Positions 1 through 4,616 of a DNA stretch of 20,309 nt are shown here, one piece after another. The stretch is taken from positions 1 through 20,309 of IMG/VR virus record IMGVR_UViG_3300024520_002965; one strand, 5' to 3'. The stretch is from a virus. How positions within the stretch are numbered: the stretch's first letter is position 1; each line of letters begins with the position of its first letter. Under the pieces are notes generated by a model that worked only from the letters and a program-made list of their open reading frames with translations, was not told the origin of the DNA and made no database searches. The position numbers and the translations under genes are program-made.

Positions 1-461
1 GCCGCTCTGAAGCTAGCGCGGCTGGCTGTACTGGTTCCTTCCTCTGATGTGCACAACGTGCGCCATCCACCGACAGCCAAGAGACCAGCATGCATAGCCT
101 GGTTCCTTACTGGGTCCGGGTCCAGGTCCCAGGTCTTCCCCGGTGGGTCAACGTAGCCGTGTGCACTGATGGAAGAGAGCAGGTCTCCCCATGCAATGTC
201 CGCATCGTCCAGTTCCGACAGCGCCACCGATGGGGTGTGACTCTTGAGCACACCTGGGGTGGGCCACCACTTGGAGTCTGGACTCTCCAGGTAGGAGAGC
301 GCCGCCATCATGGCCTCGTTGTCTGAGCATCCCGACAGGATGACCTCGTAAACCTTGAGCCCTGACCTCGCCCTATCGGCGGAAGCCCATGCTGCTGGGG
401 GTTTCAATCCTGCATCCTCGAACAGTCCGAAGATAGCTCTCACTGTGTCTTCACTTGCCAT
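1..461 (-). CDS. Helicase loader/inhibitor-like replication protein (partial, C-terminus beyond left edge)
   Basis: The frame is open from ATG 459-461 to the window edge, about 153 residues with no stop. AAAGGAG lies 8 nt upstream and overlaps the stop of the replication gene before it. The N-terminal half (YEVILSGCSDNEAMMAAL, then a proline/tryptophan segment, WWPTPGVLKSH) resembles the G39P/helicase-loader pattern of phages, in which a small helical domain precedes a 'P-T-xx-I/L' motif. The second half (AWGDLLSSISAHGY... HAGLLAVGGWRTLC) matches a C-terminal pattern common to such phage proteins: 'AW..v...i..yGy ... a+...GgWr.lc'. Family knowledge says these proteins deliver or restrain the replicative helicase at an origin. 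Being directly downstream of the initiator gene fits that role. The function is inferred from pattern and context, and the C-terminus is unseen. Confidence 0.55.
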   Translation of the reverse strand, partial: MASEDTVRAIFGLFEDAGLKPPAAWASADRARSGLKVYEVILSGCSDNEAMMAALSYLESPDSKWWPTPGVLKSHTPSVALSELDDADIAWGDLLSSISAHGYVDPPGKTWDLDPDPVRNQAMHAGLLAVGGWRTLCTSEEGTSTASRASFRA

Positions 462-466
462 GGTCT

Positions 467-1276
467 CTACTCCTTTGTGAATGGGATCACCACTCGGTTC
501 AATGTCTCTGGTTCGTCCAACGCTTCGTCCAACAGATCCGACAGGCTGCGGTAGCTACCCTGCTTTGGGGTGTGCACTCGCTCAGCATCGGAGTGTGCCA
601 TCTCCAGGTACATGTCGAACTTCGTCCCAATGAGGGTATCCACATCGTACCCACCCTCTCGAAGAAAGAGAGCCCGGTCATGGGATGACCTCAGGTACCA
701 GTCAATCACCCTGAGAAGATCCTCAGGCTTGTGGTCCTGAAGTCTGGCGTTGAGGTGGCGGCGGCGCTTGGATGTCAGCTTCAAAGCACGGGCCTTGCCT
801 CCCTCCTTCCGGGCATCGTTGATCTTCTTCCAGGTGTCAGCGAGACCTAAGTTGGGGTTTACTTTGTGTTTAGGATCAGAGGTCTGTTGTTTGTTGTGTG
901 TTGTTTGTAGATCCGCGCGTGTGGAGGCGGGCTGGAGGCGGGCTGGATGAGCGTTGGATGTGGGCTCATGTGATTCCGGTGGTTTAGGTGCTCCATTCTG
1001 GATGGGCGTTGGAGGCGGGCTGGAGGCGGGCTGGAGGCGGGCCTTCCAAGAGGCCTCATCCTTCATGGTCGCCCTGGCCTGCCAGTCGGTCCAGCCCCAA
1101 CGCTCGCACAGTGCTGGCCTGCCCGGTCTCTTCTTCCTACCCATGCACTCCTGATCAGCCCACCAGCGGAGGTCCATCAGTACCGCATCACGAGGCCACG
1201 GCTTGGGCAGTTCAATAGCGATGTTCGGCCACCACCCGACATCGAGTGGGAGCCATGGCTTTGTAGTCTGCTTCAT
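467..1276 (-). CDS. Phage replication initiator (O-protein-like layout: N-terminal winged helix, repeat-coded linker, C-terminal partner domain)
   Basis: 269 aa from ATG 1276, preceded by GAAAGGAT with 5-nt spacing. An in-frame ATG at 1291 would add MKGYT and also has AGGA-like sequence. Residues about 1-75 look like a phage replication winged-helix domain (WWPNIAIELP..WPRDAVLMDLRWW.., then RPALCERWGWTDWQAR..MKDEASWKA, the usual 'WGW' recognition-helix region). Residues about 79-120 are a low-complexity linker rich in Ala/Arg/Pro/Ser, encoded by 11-bp DNA repeats. The C-terminal part (LTSKRRRHLNARLQDHKPEDLLRV IDWYL.., ending TLIGTKFDMYLEMA) is the conserved phage-replication C-terminal pattern. 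By analogy with lambda O, the first domain should bind the iterons in its own gene and the last should recruit the helicase or loader encoded next. It is separated from the upstream rusA by 86 nt containing a hairpin. Confidence 0.75.
   Translation of the reverse strand: MKQTTKPWLPLDVGWWPNIAIELPKPWPRDAVLMDLRWWADQECMGRKKRPGRPALCERWGWTDWQARATMKDEASWKARLQPASSPPPTPIQNGAPKPPESHEPTSNAHPARLQPASTRADLQTTHNKQQTSDPKHKVNPNLGLADTWKKINDARKEGGKARALKLTSKRRRHLNARLQDHKPEDLLRVIDWYLRSSHDRALFLREGGYDVDTLIGTKFDMYLEMAHSDAERVHTPKQGSYRSLSDLLDEALDEPETLNRVVIPFTKE
846..910. other. Strand-asymmetric, A/C-rich (minus strand) tract beside the iterons; candidate DNA-unwinding element
   Basis: The plus strand here is almost free of C and dominated by T and G (for example TGTTGTTTGTTGTGTG). 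The minus strand is therefore an A/C-rich tract with runs such as AACAACACACAACAAACAAC. It is more AT-rich than the flanking coding sequence and begins 11 bp from array A. In lambda-type origins an asymmetric A-rich tract lies beside the iterons and is where strands open. That role is inferred here. In protein terms it encodes a Gln/Thr/Asn/Lys-rich part of the linker. Confidence 0.5.
922..1042. repeat. Two arrays of four 11-bp direct repeats (iteron-like), consensus TGGAGGCGGGC
   Basis: Array A has units at 922, 933, 944 and 955; array B at 999, 1010, 1021 and 1032. All are spaced exactly 11 bp, and the gap between arrays (966-998) is 33 bp, so both arrays are in the same 11-bp phase. Five units are perfect (922, 933, 1010, 1021, 1032). 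The others are TGGATGAGCGT (944), TGGATGTGGGC (955) and TGGATGGGCGT (999). Eleven is not a multiple of three, so each unit is read in a different frame; the conserved object is the DNA, not a peptide unit. Lying in the linker of a replication initiator gene, this matches lambdoid and plasmid iterons bound by the initiator. Confidence 0.75.
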
Positions 1277-1304
1277 TGTGTATCCTTTCATGTCCTGTTC
1301 CTGT

Positions 1305-1327
1305 ACCCCCTGGAGCGACCAGGGGGT
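1305..1327 (-). terminator. Perfect 9-bp GC-rich hairpin between rusA and the replication initiator gene
   Basis: ACCCCCTGG (1305-1313), loop AGCGA, then CCAGGGGGT (1319-1327). It lies in the 86-nt gap between the rusA stop and the initiator start, so it forms in the leader of the initiator's message. No U-tract follows on the minus strand (the next bases are ACAGGAACAGG), so a simple intrinsic terminator is doubtful. A partial terminator/attenuator, an RNA-stability element, or a structured DNA site near the origin are alternatives. Confidence 0.4.
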
Positions 1328-1362
1328 TGGGCGAATGCCCTAGGATACAGAATGCTGTGGCT

Positions 1363-1821
1363 TCAAGTCACCGCAGCCTTTCCATTGTACTCGATAAGGG
1401 GAAATACTTCCACCTCCACATGGGGGCTCTCATCCCGTGCTGCGAAAAGGTCATAGCACTCCACGTAGCAGACTTGGGCGTCATCATAAAACACCAGCGG
1501 GTTGTCCTTTGTACCCTGGAGGCTGTCAAGAAGGGCCTTCAGGGTGTTGTCTATGTCGCACCGATGAGGCCGGTACAGCCGGGTGTCGGGGTCCCTCTTG
1601 CGGAGCAGGCGCTTGGGTCTCTTGTGCACAAAGCAAGCACGCACACCCACCGCTCCATCAAAGGGCTCAGCCCTGTGGTTGGCACGGATGATGGTGCTCG
1701 CCATGTCCAGCCAGGCACGTGTCTTCTTGTCAGTGTAGGCACGAGCGAACCCACCACGTGTGGTGATCCTGGGTCTGCCCATGGGGACAGGCTCCCCCGG
1801 GATGATGCAGGTGAACCTCAC
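1363..1821 (-). CDS. rusA: RusA-family Holliday junction resolvase
   Basis: 152 aa from a GTG start at 1819-1821. The GTG overlaps the TGA of the upstream regulator (GTGA) and is preceded by GAGGGAG. The ORF is open further upstream, but that extension is Cys/Ala-rich and coincides with the regulator's coding sequence. RusA hallmarks are present: an N-terminal strand and P-G-x-P-x-x-x-x-R motif (IIPGEPVPMGRPR), and the catalytic core CDIDNTLKALLDSLQ with D89, D91, K95 and D99, followed by FYDDAQV (D113/D114). E. coli RusA is 120 aa; the extra length lies between the first strand and the core. The family is known to cut four-way DNA junctions as a metal-dependent dimer; here it would resolve recombination or replication intermediates before packaging. 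It is translationally coupled to the regulator gene. Confidence 0.9.
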   Translation of the reverse strand: MRFTCIIPGEPVPMGRPRITTRGGFARAYTDKKTRAWLDMASTIIRANHRAEPFDGAVGVRACFVHKRPKRLLRKRDPDTRLYRPHRCDIDNTLKALLDSLQGTKDNPLVFYDDAQVCYVECYDLFAARDESPHVEVEVFPLIEYNGKAAVT

Positions 1822-2165
1822 TTGCTCTCCCTCGCCAGCAACTCCAGCGCACACAGCCGCTCGAATGCACGCAACTCCAGCGCAGTGAAAAGATACCAGA
1901 GAGCATTGGCCGGTGGCAGCCGTGAGCCACCCTCCCAACGTGACACGTCAGGCTGGCGCACCGCCCTGCCCAGGTGACAGATGCGAGCAGCGATGTGCCC
2001 CTGTGACAACCCTATCTCCTCCCGGCGCTGACGCAGAAACCCCCCGATAGTGGGCCCTCCCTCCCATTCCAGGTGTGACATCTCCTTCAGCTTGCTCTTC
2101 TCCTCCTCCGTGATCTCCACCTTCAATGGGTCCGTGGGTTCGCGCCAGAATCTGTCCTTGTCCAT
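1818..2165 (-). CDS. XRE-type helix-turn-helix transcriptional regulator (repressor-like)
   Basis: 115 aa from ATG 2163-2165, preceded by GGAGG with 5-nt spacing; this is preferred to a longer form starting at 2219 that lacks a clear site. Residues about 41-97 (IGGFLRQRREEIGLSQGHIA...VRQPDVSRWEGG.. PPANALWYLFTAL) read as a lambda-repressor-like HTH: an 'L+..R...gLsq..iA' helix 1-2, an enlarged turn, a 'Q..VSrWE.G' recognition helix, then a closing helix. The first 40 residues are charged, and there is no visible peptidase or cleavage domain. It is the first gene of the leftward operon and faces the rightward recombination operon across a palindrome at 2195-2209. It is therefore likely to control one or both. 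The direction of control (repressor or activator) is not visible. Confidence 0.75.
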   Translation of the reverse strand: MDKDRFWREPTDPLKVEITEEEKSKLKEMSHLEWEGGPTIGGFLRQRREEIGLSQGHIAARICHLGRAVRQPDVSRWEGGSRLPPANALWYLFTALELRAFERLCALELLARESK

Positions 2166-2194
2166 GACTGCCTCCGTGGTATTATTTCCAATGA

Positions 2195-2209
2195 ATGCTT
2201 GACAAGCAT
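2195..2209. promoter_or_regulatory. Perfect palindromic operator candidate (ATGCTTG-A-CAAGCAT)
   Basis: Two perfect 7-bp half-sites around a single central base, in the 94-bp region between the divergent HTH regulator and the recombination operon. The palindrome covers a perfect TTGACA hexamer on the plus strand (2199-2204) and a TTGTCA on the minus strand (2200-2205). A dimeric HTH protein bound here would be expected to block promoters facing both ways. It is the only clear copy I found in the window. Confidence 0.6.
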
Positions 2210-2228
2210 ATGCCACCATGTCATGAAT
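2199..2228 (+). promoter_or_regulatory. Candidate promoter for the rightward recombination operon
   Basis: TTGACA (2199-2204) is a consensus -35 box lying within the palindrome. The -10 region at 17-18 bp spacing (CATGAA / ATGAAT, 2222-2228) is only a weak match to TATAAT. No better promoter was seen in the divergent region for this direction. The leftward promoter is also expected here (TTGTCA on the minus strand) but has no convincing -10. Confidence 0.35.
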
Positions 2229-2259
2229 GGCAAGTGACTTTCACAAAGGAGTAGAAAAA

Positions 2260-2487
2260 ATGAATCTCACAGAACAACTGTTCCAACAGTTCTCAACGGC
2301 AGCCCACCAAGACAGGGGAGCCATTGAAGACATGCTTGCCAGCCAAGAGAGGCAAGACCCACCCAACAAGCACGCAGCTTGGTACCGCCGCCAGTACGAG
2401 AAGGTGTCTCGGTCCCTTCGGATTGCGCTCCAACGCATTGACGAGTTGGAGGCTGAACTCAAGGCCCTGAAGGAAGGTGAAGAATGA
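2260..2487 (+). CDS. Small coiled-coil protein of unknown function (75 aa)
   Basis: The start is ATG 2260 with AAAGGAG 8 nt upstream; an in-frame ATG at 2227 lacks such a site. The protein is charged. Its C-terminal third (RSLRIALQRIDELEAELKALKEGEE) has a heptad-like pattern and is probably a short coiled coil. The stop overlaps the start of the single-strand annealing gene (ATGA), so it is coupled to it. I do not recognise the family. As first gene of the recombination operon it could be an early regulator or an accessory of the annealing protein, but this is context only. Confidence 0.7.
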   Translation: MNLTEQLFQQFSTAAHQDRGAIEDMLASQERQDPPNKHAAWYRRQYEKVSRSLRIALQRIDELEAELKALKEGEE

Positions 2488-3143
2488 GTACCAAGATTGA
2501 CCTACCCTACCTGCGGAAGATGGGTGCCATCATCAAGCTGCAAGGCAAGGAGTACACCACCCACCAGGGGCTGCTCTATGTAGCCCACCAGCAGGGCATC
2601 ACCTCTATCACCACTGAACTGGTGTCGGAAGATCAGGACAAGCGCCGCGCTGTGTTCAAGTCAACAGCCACTGGAGAACGCGGCACCTTCACAGGCTGGG
2701 GAGATGCCGACCCCTCCAACGTGGGCAAGATGATCGCCAGCGCCTACCTCCGAATGGCGGAGACACGAAGCATCAGCCGCTCCCTCCGCCTGTACCTGGG
2801 CATAGGCATGACGGCCTATGATGAGTTGCCCGGGAAGGAACAGGAAGAACCAGCACCAGCACCAGCACCAGCACCAGCACCAGCGCCAGCGCCGGTTGAG
2901 CCCGAACCACAGAAGTGGAGCGACAAAGAGCGCAAGACGTTCATGGCTCGCATCGCACAGCCTGACATCAACTACCGGTACGAGGTCATCAAGAAGATGT
3001 GCGAGTTGATGGAGAGGCCACCACCCTCACTCATGGAGGAAAAGCAACGGCAAGCACTCATTGCTTTCTGTCTCACGGAAAGCGGACAACTGAAACTCTC
3101 CGATGCCCACGCGGTCATCGACTACCACCGAGGTAACCCATGA
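2484..3143 (+). CDS. ERF/Rad52-like single-strand DNA annealing protein (recombinase)
   Basis: 219 aa; the start ATG overlaps the upstream stop, with AAGGAAGG ahead of it. The N-terminal domain (residues 1-115) carries the pattern typical of phage annealing proteins: a beta-sheet stretch (HQGLLYVAHQQGITSITTEL..), then the GERGTFTGWGDADPSN segment and the helix AYLRMAETRSISRSLRLYLG, the usual 'A..RMAETRAi.RALR..+g'. Residues 123-137 are a Pro-Ala linker encoded by a CCAGCA microsatellite. A C-terminal helical domain (about 145-219) follows. The family pairs complementary single strands for phage recombination and repair. Co-location with SSB, Gp157 and RusA supports this. The exact subfamily (ERF or another Rad52-fold clade) cannot be settled by eye. 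Confidence 0.8.
   Translation: MSTKIDLPYLRKMGAIIKLQGKEYTTHQGLLYVAHQQGITSITTELVSEDQDKRRAVFKSTATGERGTFTGWGDADPSNVGKMIASAYLRMAETRSISRSLRLYLGIGMTAYDELPGKEQEEPAPAPAPAPAPAPAPVEPEPQKWSDKERKTFMARIAQPDINYRYEVIKKMCELMERPPPSLMEEKQRQALIAFCLTESGQLKLSDAHAVIDYHRGNP
2850..2891 (+). repeat. (CCAGCR)7 hexanucleotide microsatellite coding a Pro-Ala linker
   Basis: Five identical CCAGCA units followed by two CCAGCG units, in frame within the annealing-protein gene. They encode a rigid Pro-Ala linker between the annealing domain and the C-terminal domain. Such repeats are prone to copy-number change by slippage, which would alter linker length without breaking the frame. Confidence 0.85.
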
Positions 3144-3649
3144 CAACCACGACTGAACTGCTGAACCAAGGACTGGAACTTCTGCTTCAACTGGAAGAGG
3201 TTGGAGGAGAACTCACCGAGGAGTACATGGCCCTTGTCTCCACATGGATGGAGGGAACCGGCGACAAGCTCGGAGGCATCTATTTTGTGCGCCAACAAAC
3301 ACGGGGACAGATGGAGCTACTGCGGGAGGAAGAGAAGCGCCTCGCCAACAGGAGGAGGGGCATGGAGAAGCTGCTCGACCATCTCAACAGCAGCGCCCTC
3401 TCCCTGCTCAAGCAGAGGGAAGCGTTCGGGGAGGAGCCCAAGGTGAAGACCCCGACCTACACCGCCTGGTTGCAGTCATCAAAGAGCGTCACGCTTGAGG
3501 AAGGGGTGACCATTGAGGAGGTGCCGGAGTCTTACCGCATTCCACAGCCCGACAGACTGGACAAGGCAGCAGCCAAGAAGACCATGGCGGGCGGCATGGG
3601 AATCCATGGGCTGAAGGTCATCGAGTCTGAATCAGTCAGGTGGAGGTGA
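3140..3649 (+). CDS. Siphovirus Gp157-like protein
   Basis: 169 aa; ATGA overlap with the annealing gene, GAGGT 6 nt upstream. The N-terminus (LLQLEEVGGELTEEYMALVSTWM.. GDKLGGIYF) and the long central helix (ELLREEEKRLANRRRGMEKLLDHLN, about residues 55-95) match the Gp157 layout: a short 'g.lteE....l' region, then a K/E/R-rich coiled coil, then a conserved tail (VTIEEVPESYRIPQPDRLDKAAAKK) resembling the 'iPeeY..p..p.+dK..ik' motif. The family was named from Streptococcus thermophilus phage Sfi21 and is regularly found beside phage annealing proteins and SSB. Its molecular role is unsettled; context suggests work on DNA during recombination. Confidence 0.75.
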   Translation: MTTTTELLNQGLELLLQLEEVGGELTEEYMALVSTWMEGTGDKLGGIYFVRQQTRGQMELLREEEKRLANRRRGMEKLLDHLNSSALSLLKQREAFGEEPKVKTPTYTAWLQSSKSVTLEEGVTIEEVPESYRIPQPDRLDKAAAKKTMAGGMGIHGLKVIESESVRWR

Positions 3650-3652
3650 GTG

Positions 3653-3784
3653 ATGGAACCGATCACGTGTGCCCACTGCGGTGAGTCATGCTCGCCCAAG
3701 GATGTGCCCTTCTATGACCTGTGCAAGCTGTGCGGAGACGAGCGCTTCGTGGACCCTGAACCTGAGGAAGAAGACTATGACTGA
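3653..3784 (+). CDS. Small zinc-finger-like acidic protein (43 aa)
   Basis: ATG 3653, with GGAGG in the end of the upstream gene 7 nt before it. It contains two Cys pairs, CAHC (residues 6-9) and CKLC (24-27), about 14 residues apart, which is a C4 zinc-ribbon/knuckle arrangement. A strongly acidic tail follows (DPEPEEEDYD). It lies tightly between Gp157 and a membrane-peptide ORF that overlaps its stop by 8 nt. The structured Cys spacing and the good ribosome site support a real gene. Function unknown. Confidence 0.65.
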   Translation: MEPITCAHCGESCSPKDVPFYDLCKLCGDERFVDPEPEEEDYD

Positions 3785-3863
3785 TTGCATCTACCTGGAC
3801 TGTCTCAACGTGTTCGTGATTCTGTTTGCCATTGCGGTACAGATGCTGTGGGTGCGGATATGA
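3777..3863 (+). CDS. 28-aa hydrophobic membrane peptide
   Basis: It starts within the last codons of the zinc-finger ORF (ATGACTGA junction), with AGGAAG upstream. After a short polar start (MTDCIYLDCLN) it is almost wholly hydrophobic (VFVILFAIAVQMLWV), consistent with a single transmembrane segment. It is followed by 33 nt leading to SSB. Position and coupling suggest it is translated, but an ORF this short could be chance. Confidence 0.45.
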   Translation: MTDCIYLDCLNVFVILFAIAVQMLWVRI

Positions 3864-3896
3864 AGGACTCAAACTTAACACAACAAGGAGCCAATC

Positions 3897-4274
3897 ATGG
3901 CAAACAAAGTATTCCTGCTCGGCAGGCTGGGCGCTGACCCAGAAGTAGTAGAAACCAAGACAGACACCTCAGTCACCAAGCTGCGCTTGGCTACGACAGA
4001 ACGTCGCAAGGGAGCAGACGGTGAGTGGGGCGAGGCAACCGAGTGGCACAACATCGTGTGCTTCGGGCGCACCGCAGAGAACGTGGCTGCCTACACAGCC
4101 AAGGGCAAGGAGCTATACATCGAGGGTGCCCTGCGTACCCGCAAGTGGGAAGACCGGGACGGTAACGCCCGCTACTCCACTGAGATTGTAGCGAACAACG
4201 TCCAGTTCATTGGCCCACGAGTGGAGCGCAAGGAACAGAACAACGGGTACAACGAAGACATCGCCCCGTTCTAA
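3897..4274 (+). CDS. ssb: Single-stranded DNA-binding protein
   Basis: 125 aa, AAGGAG 7 nt upstream. Classical bacterial-type SSB OB fold: NKVFLLGRLGADPEV at the start, then LRLATTERR, the signature TEWHNIVCFGRTAENVAAYTAKG, ELYIEGALRTRKWEDRDGN and STEIVANNVQFIG. The C-terminus is short and ends DIAPF, a variant of the acidic DDIPF tip that binds partner proteins. The linker is much shorter than in E. coli SSB (178 aa), as is usual for phage SSBs. It would coat single strands during replication and work with the annealing protein upstream. It is the last gene of the rightward operon, and hairpins follow immediately. Confidence 0.95.
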   Translation: MANKVFLLGRLGADPEVVETKTDTSVTKLRLATTERRKGADGEWGEATEWHNIVCFGRTAENVAAYTAKGKELYIEGALRTRKWEDRDGNARYSTEIVANNVQFIGPRVERKEQNNGYNEDIAPF

Positions 4275-4275
4275 G

Positions 4276-4326
4276 ACAACAATACCCCCCTGCCCAGGAG
4301 TAGAGAAAAGGACAGGGGGGCGTTGT
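4276..4326 (+). terminator. GC-rich hairpin after ssb
   Basis: CCCCCCTG (4285-4292) pairs with CAGGGGGG (4313-4320). A further two pairs sit inside, and ACAAC/GTTGT (4276-4280/4322-4326) sits outside. It starts two bases after the ssb stop. The loop is long (about 14-20 nt) and there is no clean U-run, so it may act together with the next two hairpins. Confidence 0.5.
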
Positions 4327-4336
4327 AGTACTGAGA

Positions 4337-4356
4337 GTCCCGCCGCTAAGTGGGAC
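4337..4356. terminator. Second, weaker hairpin in the convergent region
   Basis: GTCCC (4337-4341) and GGGAC (4352-4356) with a 10-nt loop, between the other two hairpins. On its own it is weak evidence; it is listed because it completes a series of three. Confidence 0.3.
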
Positions 4357-4374
4357 CTATGCAGAATAGCGGAG

Positions 4375-4402
4375 GTAGCCCTTTCGGGCAACGGCTACTT
4401 TT
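4375..4402 (+). terminator. Rho-independent terminator candidate for the rightward operon
   Basis: GTAGCC (4375-4380) pairs with GGCTAC (4393-4398), followed directly by TTTT (4399-4402) on the plus strand. An alternative inner stem GCCC-TTTC-GGGC (4378-4389) is also possible. The right arm overlaps the stop codon of the convergent lipoprotein-like gene, so one structure could serve both operons, although only the plus direction has the T-run. Confidence 0.55.
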
Positions 4403-4601
4403 CCTCTGCGCCATCTTCTTTCTCTTCTTCCGCCGGCTCTTCAGCCTTCGGCTCCTCCTCTTGGGCTGGAGCCTCTTCAGCTACTGGAGCGGGGGGCGTT
4501 GGGTCTACGGTGCAAGAACCGAACTGGGTTCCAATGACAAGGCACCCGCCAGCTACGCCAGCAGTGACACCATGCTTCTTCATAAGTGCTTTGATATCCA
4601 T
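4395..4601 (-). CDS. Small acidic lipoprotein-like protein, last gene of the late operon (o-spanin candidate)
   Basis: 68 aa from ATG 4601 with GGAGG 5 nt upstream; a TTG 12 nt earlier is less likely. The N-terminus is MDIKALMKKH followed by a small-residue/hydrophobic stretch with two candidate lipid-attachment cysteines: AGGC (Cys20) and FGSC (Cys30). The rest is Pro/Ala/Glu-rich and very acidic (PTPPAPVAEEAPAQEEEPK...). It follows the endolysin gene. Short lipoproteins beside phage lysis genes are often outer-membrane spanins, but no partner inner-membrane spanin is evident, so an o-spanin role is only a candidate. A surface or exclusion lipoprotein is another option. Neither cysteine has a canonical Leu at -3. 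Confidence 0.65.
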   Translation of the reverse strand: MDIKALMKKHGVTAGVAGGCLVIGTQFGSCTVDPTPPAPVAEEAPAQEEEPKAEEPAEEEKEDGAEEK

Positions 4602-4616
4602 ACTTTCCTCCAACGC

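Noticed and set aside
750-1218. Several 66-76 aa ORFs on both strands within the initiator gene
   Set aside because: They arise because the 11-bp repeats keep all frames open; none has a ribosome site or a recognisable domain.
1822-1938. N-terminal extension of RusA to 1938
   Set aside because: The 39 extra residues are Cys/Ala-rich and are the out-of-frame reading of the regulator gene. The GTG at 1819-1821 with GAGGGAG gives a normal RusA start.
1276-1977. 233-aa plus-strand ORF over rusA and the HTH gene
   Set aside because: The minus frames carry clear RusA catalytic residues and an HTH; the plus ORF has none and no upstream site.
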